DNA from: Burkholderia savannae
Lineage (GTDB): Bacteria > Pseudomonadota > Gammaproteobacteria > Burkholderiales > Burkholderiaceae
DNA length: 64,000 bases
Direction: 5' to 3'
Assembly (NCBI RefSeq): GCF_001524445.2
Contig: NZ_CP013417.1
Location: forward strand, 1,674,001 to 1,738,000
Position 1 is the first letter of the stretch, and every line of letters starts with the position of its first letter. Shown piece after piece: positions 26,723-35,728 of the stretch. The position numbers and the translations under genes were made by a program. The notes below the pieces were generated by a model, which was given only the letters and a program-made list of their open reading frames with translations, did not search any database and had not been told where the DNA came from.

Positions 26723-27874
26723 TTATTTTCCGTATTGTTCGCAAATCTGGTTGACGGCGTCGACGACCCGTTGCACGTCCTCTGCGCTCATCTGCGTGAA
26801 GAGCGGCAGCGTGACGGTCGACGCGCCGAAGCGCTCCGCGTGGGGGAACATGCCCTCCGTAAAGCCGCGCGCGCGGTACAGCGTGAAAAGATGAATGGCC
26901 GGGTAGTGGACGCCCGAGCCGATGCCGCGCTGCTTCAACTGCTCCATGAACTCGCCGCGCGAGATCGACAGCTTCTCGAGCGGCAGCGTGATCTGGAACA
27001 TGTGCCAGTTGCCGTTCTCGAAGTCCGCGACGGGCAGCCCGACGCCGAGCGCGAGCGCAGCGCCCCCCGCGAACGCGTCGAAGTAGCGGCGCGCGAGCGT
27101 GCGCCGCGTCGCGTTGAAGCGTTCGAGGTGCGCGAGCTGGCCCCAGCCGACGCGCGCGGCGACGTCGGTCAGATTGTACTTGCCGCCGAGCACGTCGCAG
27201 TCCATGCCGTCCAGGCCCGTGCGCGTGATCCCCTGCAGCCGGTACTTCTGCGCGAGCGTCGCCTCGGCTTCGTCGTTGAGCACGAGCGCGCCGCCTTCGA
27301 TCGACGTGATGTTCTTGTTCGGATGGAAGCTGAACGACACGATGTCGCCGATCGCGCCGATGCGCTGGCCGCGCCAGGTCGAGCCGAGCGCCTGCGCGGC
27401 GTCCTCGATCACGCGCAGCGCGTGCGCGCGCGCGATCGCGTAGAGGCGGTCCATGTCGACGGGCAGGCCCGCGAGATACACCGGGATGATCGCCTTCGTG
27501 CGCGGCGTGATCGCCTTTTCGACGAGGTCGAGATCGAGGTTGCGCGTCGCGGGATCGATGTCGACGAACACGGGCGTCGCGCCCGTCTCGAGGATCACGT
27601 TGCTCGTCGCGACCCATGACGCGGGCGTCGTGATCACTTCGTCGCCGGGGCCTACGCCCGCGATCCGCAGGCCGATCTCGAGCGTCGCCGTGCCCGAGTT
27701 GAACACGCGCACCGGGCGCCCGCCGCAGAATTCGGACAGCGCGGCCTCGAAGCGCTGGCACTGCGGGCCGGTCGTGATCCAGCCGGAGCGCAGCACGTCG
27801 GAAACGCCCTGGATGGTTTCCTCGTCGATCTCGGGTTTGACGAACGGCAGGAAAGGAACGGAAGTCTGGCTCAT
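26723..27874 (-). CDS. arnB: UDP-4-amino-4-deoxy-L-arabinose aminotransferase
   Basis: 383 aa. DegT/DnrJ/EryC1 family PLP enzyme. The PLP lysine is in SFSFHPNKNITSIEGG. VIEDAAQALGSTWRG holds the Asp that contacts the pyridine nitrogen. It transaminates the UDP-4-keto-sugar made by the decarboxylase. First gene of the tight arnB-arnC-FT-DH-arnD run. A 139-bp gap upstream, after the SMR gene, may hold a second promoter. Confidence 0.96.
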   Translation of the reverse strand: MSQTSVPFLPFVKPEIDEETIQGVSDVLRSGWITTGPQCQRFEAALSEFCGGRPVRVFNSGTATLEIGLRIAGVGPGDEVITTPASWVATSNVILETGATPVFVDIDPATRNLDLDLVEKAITPRTKAIIPVYLAGLPVDMDRLYAIARAHALRVIEDAAQALGSTWRGQRIGAIGDIVSFSFHPNKNITSIEGGALVLNDEAEATLAQKYRLQGITRTGLDGMDCDVLGGKYNLTDVAARVGWGQLAHLERFNATRRTLARRYFDAFAGGAALALGVGLPVADFENGNWHMFQITLPLEKLSISRGEFMEQLKQRGIGSGVHYPAIHLFTLYRARGFTEGMFPHAERFGASTVTLPLFTQMSAEDVQRVVDAVNQICEQYGK

Positions 27875-28013
27875 GTAAGCTTCGCTCGTTGTCGTGTGAA
27901 AGGATTCGGGCGCCGCCCGACACGCGCATTTAACACCGGCTGGCGAAACGGGTGCGTCACTTTTTGTCGGTGCGCCCGATGTGCATCATGCGCATCAGCC
28001 GCGTGCGGGCGAG

Positions 28014-28385
28014 TCAGCTGCGCGCGAGCACGAACACGCCGATCAGGATGATGCCGATGCCCACGAGGCGCTGCACCGACAGCACCTCGCCGAACAGATA
28101 CCACGCGGCGAACGCGTTGACGACGTAGCCGAGCGAGAGCATCGGATACGCGACCGACACGTCGACCCGCGACAGCCCGACGATCCACACCACCACGGAG
28201 AGCACGTAGCAGCCGAGGCCGCCGACGATCGGCAATTGGGTCGCGATCTTGAAGCCGATCGGCACAATGTTCGCACGGGTGAATTCGAAGTGTCCAACGG
28301 CGCGCACGCCGGCCTTCAGCAGCAGCTGCGCGCAGGCGTTCAGCATCACGCCCGTGACGATGCAAAAGAGGGAAACGGGATTCAT
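28014..28385 (-). CDS. SMR-family membrane protein, probable Ara4N-lipid flippase subunit
   Basis: 123 aa with four hydrophobic helices (about 4-24, 45-66, 70-90, 98-119). SMR/EamA features are visible: GVMLNACAQLLLKAG in helix 1, AYPMLSLGYVVNAFAAWYLFGE in helices 3-4, and GIILIGVFVLARS at the end. E. coli uses two such proteins, ArnE and ArnF, to flip undecaprenyl-P-Ara4N. Only one is found here, which suggests a homodimer. It lies 18 bp after arnT and 139 bp before arnB. Confidence 0.87.
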   Translation of the reverse strand: MNPVSLFCIVTGVMLNACAQLLLKAGVRAVGHFEFTRANIVPIGFKIATQLPIVGGLGCYVLSVVVWIVGLSRVDVSVAYPMLSLGYVVNAFAAWYLFGEVLSVQRLVGIGIILIGVFVLARS

Positions 28386-28403
28386 CGATTCGCGTCCTCG
28401 AGA

Positions 28404-30110
28404 TCAGGGTTGCGGCTTTTCGACGACGACGCGCCGGTTGTCGCGCGCGACGACGCGCATCGGCAGGCCCGCCTCCGACAGTTGCCTGTAGCGCTCGGGC
28501 GACATCAGCGCGAGCGCGTAGCGATCGGCGCGCCAACGCTGCTCCCATTCGGCGACGGTCGGCACCCACTTGTTCGGTTCGACCGAGATGCCGAACGCCA
28601 GCTCGTCCTTGCGCTCGACCATGATCGTCGTGTGGCCGACGTAGAACGGCAGCGTGTGGTCGAGCGCCTCGACCGAATAGAACGGCGTGTCGGGCGGCAG
28701 CTTCGCGAGCTCCGCGCGGATCGCGGGCGCGAGGAGCGCGCCCGAGCTGTAGCGGCCGAACGCGTCGTGGCCCGTGCCGCCGATCGTGCCGAGGAGCAGC
28801 CAGCCGGCGCCGAACGCGACGGCCGCCGCGGCGATGCCCGCACGGCTGCGGCGGTTCAGCCACACGGCGACGAGCGTGAGCGTGAACGCGACGCCGAGCG
28901 CCGCGTACACCCATTTCTGGAACTCGAGGTATTGCGCGTTCGGCGTGCGCGCGTCGCCGAGACGCGCGAGGAAGAGCGCGCCGAACGCGGCGGCGACGAG
29001 GAACACCAGATATCCGAACAGATGGCGGCGGAACCGCTCGCCCGACACGAGCGGCAGATACGTGCCGATCATCAGCGCGAGCGCGGGCGCCACAGGCAGC
29101 ACGTACGAGATCAGCTTCGAATGCGACGCGCTGAAGAACAGAAAGATGAACGCGCTCCAGACGCAGAGCACGAGCATCGGCGCGAAGCCGTTCGGCTGGC
29201 GCGGGATGCGCAGCGCGTGGCGCACGCTCTGCACGCTGACGGACAGCCACGGCAGGAAGCCGACGATGAGCACCGGCACGAAGTAGTAGAGCGGGCCGGG
29301 GCGGTTCTGCTCGGGCGTCAGGTAGCGGCGGAACTGCTGGACGATGAAGAAGAAGTTGAGGAATTCCGGGTTGCGCGACTGCACGAGCACGAACCACGGC
29401 GTCGCGACCGCGAAGAAGATGACGAGGCCGCTCACGATGTAGAGGCGCTTCCAGAGCGCCCAGTCGCGCGAGGCGAGCGTATAGAGGACGAGCGCGGCGC
29501 CCGGCAGGATCAGGCCGATCAAGCCCTTCGACAGCACGGCGAGCGCCATCGACGCCCAGCAGAGCCACATCCAGCCGCGCTCGGCGCGCTTGCCGATGCC
29601 GGGCCGCTGCGCGAGGAGGAGCGAGCACAGCGTGACCGTCATCCACAGCGACAGCCCCATGTCGAGCGCGTTGAAGTGGCCCATCAGGTTCCAGTACGGC
29701 GAGCTCGCGAGCACGAGCGCGGCGAACAAGCCCGCGCGCGGGTTGAACACGCGCGCGCCGGTGAAGCCGACGAAAAGCACGCCGGCGAAGCTCGCGAGCG
29801 CCGTGTAGAAGCGCGCCTGCCATTCGCCGACGCCGAACCACACGAACGTGAGCGCGTTGAGCCACGTTTGCAGCGGGGGCTTCTCGAAGTACTTGTAGCC
29901 GTTGTAGCGCGGCGTGATCCAGTCGCCCGTGGCGAACATCTCGCGGGCCATTTCCGCATAGCGGCCTTCGTCGCTCGGAATCAGATGGCGCAGGCCGAGC
30001 GGCGCGAACCAGATCACGGCGAGCGCCGCGACGAGAAGGAGGAGCGCGGCGCGGTTGAGCGTCATGGGCGCGGCGCGATTGAGCGGTAGCCTCGTCGGCA
30101 TATCGTTCAT
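28404..30110 (-). CDS. arnT: Lipid A aminoarabinose transferase
   Basis: 568 aa. GT83/PMT-like membrane enzyme with about 12 hydrophobic helices and a C-terminal periplasmic domain. The first periplasmic loop has DEGRYAEMAREMFATGDWITPRYNGYKYFEKPPLQTWL, with the catalytic acidic residue and the YFEKPPL motif of the family. It transfers L-Ara4N from undecaprenyl phosphate to lipid A phosphates, lowering negative charge and giving polymyxin resistance. It heads the minus-strand cluster. An ATG five codons downstream is also possible. Confidence 0.94.
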   Translation of the reverse strand: MNDMPTRLPLNRAAPMTLNRAALLLLVAALAVIWFAPLGLRHLIPSDEGRYAEMAREMFATGDWITPRYNGYKYFEKPPLQTWLNALTFVWFGVGEWQARFYTALASFAGVLFVGFTGARVFNPRAGLFAALVLASSPYWNLMGHFNALDMGLSLWMTVTLCSLLLAQRPGIGKRAERGWMWLCWASMALAVLSKGLIGLILPGAALVLYTLASRDWALWKRLYIVSGLVIFFAVATPWFVLVQSRNPEFLNFFFIVQQFRRYLTPEQNRPGPLYYFVPVLIVGFLPWLSVSVQSVRHALRIPRQPNGFAPMLVLCVWSAFIFLFFSASHSKLISYVLPVAPALALMIGTYLPLVSGERFRRHLFGYLVFLVAAAFGALFLARLGDARTPNAQYLEFQKWVYAALGVAFTLTLVAVWLNRRSRAGIAAAAVAFGAGWLLLGTIGGTGHDAFGRYSSGALLAPAIRAELAKLPPDTPFYSVEALDHTLPFYVGHTTIMVERKDELAFGISVEPNKWVPTVAEWEQRWRADRYALALMSPERYRQLSEAGLPMRVVARDNRRVVVEKPQP

Positions 30111-30251
30111 GGTTTCGTATTGAGTGTGTAAGATTCGATCGGGCGGACTGCGGCTGAGCGTCCGCGGCGGGCGGGGCGCGGCGCGAAACCGGATGCAAGC
30201 GGGGGGCCAAGCGCCGCCGGAAGTTTTAGCGCGATGCGGCTTAACGCTCGC

Positions 30252-30626
30252 TTAACGTTCGATCAGCAGCGCCGCGGCAACCTTCCGGCCTTCGGCCATC
30301 AGGATGTTGTACGTGCGGCAGGCGGCCTGGAAATCCATCGTTTCGACCCCGATCCGCTGCGCGGTGAGCTGCGCGGTCAGGCGCGGGTGCGGGAAGCGCA
30401 GCTTCGCGCCGCTGCCGAAGATCACGACTTCGGGCTGCGGCTCGAGCAGCACCGCGAACAGCTCCGGCGTGAGCGCGTCGAACGACGCGACGGGCCATTC
30501 GATGACGGGCGCGCCCGGCAGCACGATCACGCTCGTTTCGTGGCGCTGCAGATTGATGTCGACGTAATCGGGGCCATAGCCGGTGACGGTGTTGAGCGCG
30601 TTGCTCGGGTCCTGGTGTAATTTCAA
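30252..30626 (-). CDS. Mth938-like domain protein
   Basis: 124 aa with a TTG start (30626) preceded by GGAAG. An alternative in-frame start upstream would add about 75 Arg/Ala-rich residues. The family (DUF498/NDUFAF3-like) has a compact alpha/beta fold. Visible hallmarks are GYGPDYVDINLQRH, PEVVIFGSGAKLRFP and IGVETMDFQAACRTYNILMAEGRKVAAALL. Eukaryotic relatives help assemble respiratory complex I, but the bacterial role is unclear. It is divergent from alaC, with 340 bp between the starts. Confidence 0.86.
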   Translation of the reverse strand: MKLHQDPSNALNTVTGYGPDYVDINLQRHETSVIVLPGAPVIEWPVASFDALTPELFAVLLEPQPEVVIFGSGAKLRFPHPRLTAQLTAQRIGVETMDFQAACRTYNILMAEGRKVAAALLIER

Positions 30627-30965
30627 ATCGGTCTTCCGCGGTGTCGAAAAGGGCCGGAACAAACGCTGCGCGGACGCTGCGATCCGGCCCCGAACGGGGC
30701 GGGCCGTCTGCCGCGATGCGCGCGGCCGCCGTGGCGGACGTTGTCGCGCGGGGGCCGCGGCCGGGTTGGTGCATTGCGAAAGTCGGCCAAAATCCGCTAA
30801 ATTATAACTTTTTAGCCGCCGCCGGGCGGCGATTATGTCGCGCGCCGCCACAAGCCGCGCCCGGCAGCCGCATCAAGCCATTCCTAGACAGCGCGCTACC
30901 GGCCGCTCTCCAGTTTTGATCCCCGCCCCCCAGGCCCGCAGGCATTACCCAGGAACGTGTCCGCC

Positions 30966-32204
30966 GTGAAACCGATTCAAAAGTCGAACAAGCTGCTCAA
31001 CGTCTGCTACGACATCCGCGGCCCCGTCCTCGAGCACGCGAAGCGCCTTGAGGACGAGGGGCATCGCATCATCAAGCTGAACATCGGCAATCTGGCCCCG
31101 TTCGGCTTCGACGCGCCGGACGAGATCATCCAGGACATGATCCGCAACCTGCCGACGTCGTCCGGCTATTCGGACTCGAAGGGCGTGTTCGCCGCGCGCA
31201 AGGCGGTCATGCACTACACGCAGCAAAAGGGCGTGAAGGGCGTCGGGCTCGACGACATCTACATCGGCAACGGCGCGTCCGAGCTGATCGTGATGGCGAC
31301 GCAGGCGCTCCTGAACGACGGCGACGAGGTGCTGCTGCCCGCGCCCGATTATCCGCTGTGGACGGCCGCCGTGAGCTTGTCGGGCGGCACGCCCGTGCAC
31401 TACGTCTGCGACGAGTCGAACCGCTGGATGCCCGATCCCGACGACATTCGCCGCAAGATCACGCCGAACACGAAGGCGCTCGTCGTGATCAACCCGAACA
31501 ACCCGACGGGCGCGCTCTATTCGGACGAGTTGCTGCTCGAGCTGATCGCGATCGCGCGCGAGCACGGGCTCATCATCTTCGCCGACGAGGTCTACGACAA
31601 GATCGTCTACGACGGCAAGTCGCACACGGCGCTCGCGTCGCTCGCCGAGGACGTGATCACGGTCACGTTCAACAGCCTCTCGAAGAGCTACCGGTCGTGC
31701 GGCTATCGCGCGGGCTGGATGTCGGTCGCGGGCCTCACGGCCGAGAACCGCCGCCGCGCGAACGACTATCTCGAAGGGCTCGGCATCCTGTCGTCGATGC
31801 GCCTGTGCGCGAACGTGCCCGGCCAGTACGCGATCCAGACCGCGCTCGGCGGCTATCAGAGCATCAACGAGCTGATCGTGCCGAGCGGGCGCCTCTACAA
31901 GCAGCGCGAGCTCGCGTACGACATGCTGACGTCGATCCCGGGCGTGTCGTGCGTGAAGCCGGAGGCGGCGCTCTACATGTTTCCGCGCCTCGATCCGAAG
32001 CTCTATCCGATCGACAACGACCAGCAGTTCATCCTCGAGCTGCTGCTGAAGGAACGCGTGCTGCTCGTGCAGGGCACGGGCTTCAACTGGCCGACGCCGG
32101 ATCACTTCCGCGTCGTGTTCCTGCCGAACATCGACGATCTGACCGATTCGATCGAGCGGATCGCGCGCTTCCTCGATGGTTATCGGAAGCGCCACTCGGT
32201 CTGA
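30966..32204 (+). CDS. alaC: Alanine/valine-type aminotransferase
   Basis: 412 aa from GTG 30966. A GTG three codons earlier sits too close to the AGGAA site. Class I PLP aminotransferase: YPLWTAAVSLSGG, NPNNPTGALYS, and the PLP lysine in FNSLSKSYRSCGYRAGWM. The C-terminal Arg region is DHFRVVFLPN. It resembles AlaA/AlaC, which make alanine from pyruvate with glutamate. In Burkholderiales it is commonly linked to hom and thrC, which start 42 bp later, so it may also serve aspartate-family metabolism. Confidence 0.93.
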   Translation: MKPIQKSNKLLNVCYDIRGPVLEHAKRLEDEGHRIIKLNIGNLAPFGFDAPDEIIQDMIRNLPTSSGYSDSKGVFAARKAVMHYTQQKGVKGVGLDDIYIGNGASELIVMATQALLNDGDEVLLPAPDYPLWTAAVSLSGGTPVHYVCDESNRWMPDPDDIRRKITPNTKALVVINPNNPTGALYSDELLLELIAIAREHGLIIFADEVYDKIVYDGKSHTALASLAEDVITVTFNSLSKSYRSCGYRAGWMSVAGLTAENRRRANDYLEGLGILSSMRLCANVPGQYAIQTALGGYQSINELIVPSGRLYKQRELAYDMLTSIPGVSCVKPEAALYMFPRLDPKLYPIDNDQQFILELLLKERVLLVQGTGFNWPTPDHFRVVFLPNIDDLTDSIERIARFLDGYRKRHSV

Positions 32205-32246
32205 CCGGGCGCTCCCCCCCTTTTCACTCAATAGATCACACGCAGC

Positions 32247-33575
32247 ATGGAACCGATCAAAGTAGGCCTGTTGGGCTTCGGCACGGTGGGCGGCGGCACC
32301 TTCAAGGTGCTGCGCCGCAACCAGGAGGAAATCAAGCGGCGCGCCGGGCGCGGCATCGAGATCGCGCGCGTCGCGGTGCGCAATCCCGCGAAGGCGCTCG
32401 CCGCGCTCGACGGCGACGCGAACGGCGTGTCGATCGGCGATGATTTCAACGCGGTCGTCGACGATCCGTCGATCGCGATCGTCGCCGAGATGATCGGCGG
32501 CACGGGCCTCGCGCGCGAGCTCGTGCTGCGCGCGATCGCGAACGGCAAGCACGTCGTGACGGCCAACAAGGCGCTTCTCGCGGTGCACGGCACCGAAATC
32601 TTCGAGGCCGCGCGCGAGAAGGGCGTGATGGTCGCGTTCGAGGCGGCCGTCGCGGGCGGCATCCCGATCATCAAGGCGCTGCGCGAGGGCCTGACCGCGA
32701 ACCGCATCCAGTACATCGCCGGCATCATCAACGGCACGACGAACTACATCCTGTCGGAGATGCGCGACCGCGGCCTCGATTTCGCGACCGCGCTGAAGGC
32801 CGCGCAGGAGCTCGGCTACGCGGAGGCCGATCCGACCTTCGACATCGAAGGCGTCGACGCCGCGCACAAGGCGACGATCATGAGCGCGATCGCGTTCGGC
32901 GTGCCGGTGCAGTTCGACCGCGCGTACGTCGAAGGGATCAGCAAGCTCGCCGCGACCGATATCAAGTACGCCGAGGAGCTCGGCTACCGGATCAAGCTGC
33001 TCGGCATCACGCGCCGCACCGAGCGCGGCATCGAGCTGCGCGTGCACCCGACGCTGATTCCCGAGAAGCGCCTGCTCGCGAACGTCGAGGGCGCGATGAA
33101 CGCGGTCGTCGTGCACGGCGACGCGGTCGGCACGACGCTCTACTACGGCAAGGGCGCGGGCGCGGAGCCGACGGCGTCGGCCGTCGTCGCCGATCTCGTC
33201 GACGTCACGCGCCTGCACACGGCCGACCCCGAGCATCGCGTGCCGCATCTCGCGTTCCAGCCGGACAGCCTGTCGAACACGCCGATCCTGCCGATCGAGG
33301 AAGTGACGAGCGGCTACTACCTGCGCCTGCGCGTCGCCGACCAGATGGGCGTGCTCGCGGACATCACGCGCATCCTCGCCGATTCGGGCATCTCGATCGA
33401 TGCGCTCTTGCAGAAGGAGTCGGAGCAGGTCGACGACGCGAACGGCGAAACCGACATCATCCTGATCACGCACGAGACGATCGAGAAGAACGTCAACGCG
33501 GCGATCGCCCGCATCGAATCGCTCGCGACGGTCGTCTCGAAGGTGACGAAGCTGCGCATGGAAGCGCTCAACTGA
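32247..33575 (+). CDS. hom: Homoserine dehydrogenase
   Basis: 442 aa. NAD(P)-binding GFGTVGGGTFKVL near the N-terminus. Catalytic domain with AGIINGTTNYILSEM, the key LGYAEADPTFDIEGVDAAHKATI motif holding the catalytic Lys/Asp, and a C-terminal ACT domain (about 355-430, DQMGVLADITRILADSGISID) for feedback inhibition, typically by threonine. It reduces aspartate semialdehyde to homoserine. It lies between alaC and thrC in one operon. Confidence 0.97.
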   Translation: MEPIKVGLLGFGTVGGGTFKVLRRNQEEIKRRAGRGIEIARVAVRNPAKALAALDGDANGVSIGDDFNAVVDDPSIAIVAEMIGGTGLARELVLRAIANGKHVVTANKALLAVHGTEIFEAAREKGVMVAFEAAVAGGIPIIKALREGLTANRIQYIAGIINGTTNYILSEMRDRGLDFATALKAAQELGYAEADPTFDIEGVDAAHKATIMSAIAFGVPVQFDRAYVEGISKLAATDIKYAEELGYRIKLLGITRRTERGIELRVHPTLIPEKRLLANVEGAMNAVVVHGDAVGTTLYYGKGAGAEPTASAVVADLVDVTRLHTADPEHRVPHLAFQPDSLSNTPILPIEEVTSGYYLRLRVADQMGVLADITRILADSGISIDALLQKESEQVDDANGETDIILITHETIEKNVNAAIARIESLATVVSKVTKLRMEALN

Positions 33576-33582
33576 GGACGAC

Positions 33583-35034
33583 ATGAATTACATCTCCACG
33601 CGCGGCGCCGGGATCGGCGAGCGCCACACGTTCTCCGACATCCTGCTCGGCGGCCTCGCGAAGGACGGCGGGCTCTATCTGCCGAGCGAATACCCGCGGG
33701 TGAGCGCGGACGAGCTCGCGCGCTGGCGCGCGCTGCCGTATGCGGATCTCGCGTTCGAGATCCTGTCGAAATTCTGCGACGACATCCCCGCCGACGATCT
33801 GCGCGCGCTCGCGCGCCGCACGTACACGGCCGACGTCTACCGCCACACGCGCCACGGCGAGAACGCAGCCGACATCACGCCGCTCACGACGCTCGGCACC
33901 GAGAACGGCACGCCGCTCGCGCTGCTCGAGCTGTCGAACGGCCCGACGCTCGCGTTCAAGGACATGGCGATGCAGTTGCTCGGCAACCTGTTCGAGTACA
34001 CGCTCGCCAGGCACGGCGAGACGCTCAATATCCTCGGCGCGACGTCGGGCGACACGGGCAGCGCGGCCGAATACGCGATGCGCGGCAAAGCGGGCGTGCG
34101 CGTGTTCATGCTGTCGCCGCACCGGAAGATGAGCGCGTTCCAGACCGCGCAGATGTACAGCCTGCAGGACCCGAACATCCTCAACCTCGCGGTGAAGGGC
34201 GTGTTCGACGACTGCCAGGACATCGTGAAGGCCGTGTCGAACGATCACGCGTTCAAGGCGCGGCACAAGATCGGCACGGTCAATTCGATCAACTGGGCGC
34301 GCGTCGTCGCGCAGGTCGTCTACTACTTCAAGGGCTACTTCGCGGCGACGAAGTCCAACGACGAGCGCGTGTCGTTCACGGTGCCGTCCGGCAACTTCGG
34401 CAACGTCTGCGCGGGCCATATCGCGCGGATGATGGGGCTGCCGATCGAGAAGCTCGTCGTCGCGACCAACGAGAACGACGTGCTCGACGAGTTCTTCCGC
34501 ACCGGCGCGTACCGCGTGCGCAGCGCTCAGGACACGTATCACACGAGCAGCCCGAGCATGGACATCTCGAAGGCGTCGAACTTCGAGCGCTTCGTGTTCG
34601 ACCTGCTCGGCCGCGATCCGGCGCGCGTCGTTCAGCTGTTTCGCGACGTCGAGCAAAAGGGCGGCTTCGATCTTGTCGCGAGCGGCGATTTCGCGCGCGT
34701 CGCGGAGTTCGGCTTCGTGTCGGGCCGCAGTACGCACGCGGACCGGATCGCGACGATCCGCGACGTGTTCGAGCGCTACGGCACGACGATCGACACGCAC
34801 ACGGCCGACGGCCTGAAGGTCGCGCGCGAGCACCTGCAGCCGGGCGTGCCGATGGTCGTGCTCGAGACCGCGCAGCCGATCAAGTTCGGCGAGACGATTC
34901 GCGAGGCGCTCGGGCAGGAGCCGTCGCGCCCGGCCGCGTTCGACGGGCTCGAGGCGCTGCCGCAGCGCTTCGAGGTCGTCGATGCGAACGCGCAGCAGGT
35001 GAAGGACTTCATCGCCGCGCACACGGGCGCGTGA
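33583..35034 (+). CDS. thrC: Threonine synthase
   Basis: 483 aa. Fold type II PLP enzyme turning O-phosphohomoserine into threonine. The N-terminus MNYISTRGAGIGERHTFSDILLGGLAKDGGLYLP is the class-II (fungal/proteobacterial) ThrC type. The PLP lysine lies in LAFKDMAMQLLG, and the phosphate-binding loop in GATSGDTGSAAEYAM. It starts 7 bp after hom. No thrB lies beside it in this window. Confidence 0.97.
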   Translation: MNYISTRGAGIGERHTFSDILLGGLAKDGGLYLPSEYPRVSADELARWRALPYADLAFEILSKFCDDIPADDLRALARRTYTADVYRHTRHGENAADITPLTTLGTENGTPLALLELSNGPTLAFKDMAMQLLGNLFEYTLARHGETLNILGATSGDTGSAAEYAMRGKAGVRVFMLSPHRKMSAFQTAQMYSLQDPNILNLAVKGVFDDCQDIVKAVSNDHAFKARHKIGTVNSINWARVVAQVVYYFKGYFAATKSNDERVSFTVPSGNFGNVCAGHIARMMGLPIEKLVVATNENDVLDEFFRTGAYRVRSAQDTYHTSSPSMDISKASNFERFVFDLLGRDPARVVQLFRDVEQKGGFDLVASGDFARVAEFGFVSGRSTHADRIATIRDVFERYGTTIDTHTADGLKVAREHLQPGVPMVVLETAQPIKFGETIREALGQEPSRPAAFDGLEALPQRFEVVDANAQQVKDFIAAHTGA

Positions 35035-35728
35035 CGTTCGGGCAACGTTAGCGGTTGCGGGCACGGCGGCGCGCGGCTCGTGCGATGCCGGCGTCGCTCG
35101 CCGGGCGAGGTGCGGTGCCGCACGTCGGCCCGGCCGCGATGCCGCGATGCGGGCGGCGCGCGCGCGGCGAGCCGGATGCGCGTCGCAACGGTTGCGGGCG
35201 CGACGCCGTGACGCGCGACGCTGCGCTGCACGGCATTTGCCGGAAGCCGGTCGATCGGCATTGGGCGCATGCCGTCAAGACCGCGACACGCATTCGTCGG
35301 ATCAACATTCGTCGGATCAATGTCGGATGACATTGCGTTGCGGCTTGGGCGACATGATCAGCCTGACCGAAACAGCCCGACCGGATTACCCCGGTCGGGC
35401 TGTTTCCTTTTCGGGCGCTCATCGCTGGCGCGCACCGCACGGCGTGCCGATTAGGCGGAGGGGCGATGGCGACGAGCGACGGACCTCGCCGTTCGCGCCG
35501 GCAAGATCGTACGGGCGATCGCACCGGCCATTGCACCGGCCATTGCCCGGTAATCGCGCGACAACCGGATCGCCGCGCTATCCACTCCACGCGCCCGCCG
35601 TTTCCGAAGATCTGGCCGGCGAGCCGCGCGCGATTCGCTGCGCGCGATCGAATCGCTGCGATCGCGCGCCCACATTCACGCGGAGGCGTCGCTACAATGT
35701 CGCCATCCGGTCAATATTTCAATCGACG
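35035..35728. other. 690-bp intergenic region between thrC and moeA
   Basis: No gene is seen; the open frames here are Arg-rich. It contains a direct repeat ATTCGTCGGATCAA (two copies, 35292-35320), the strong hairpin at 35370-35405, repeats of CACCGGCCATTG near 35521-35545, and a TACAAT box at 35693-35698 upstream of moeA. Confidence 0.5.
35370..35410 (+). terminator. Strong terminator-like hairpin downstream of thrC
   Basis: A perfect 15-bp stem (35370-35384 with 35391-35405) with an ATTACC loop, followed by CCTTTT. It lies 335 bp after thrC, so it may end a long 3' region or an unrecognised small transcript. Confidence 0.75.

Noticed and set aside
25781..30089. Two plus-strand frames of 612 and 702 codons
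   Set aside because: Antisense to arnB, arnC, the SMR gene and arnT; they are Arg/Glu/Asp/His-rich shadows.
30945..33584. Long minus-strand frame over alaC and hom
   Set aside because: Exact antisense of two well-recognised enzymes; composition is typical of GC-rich shadow frames.
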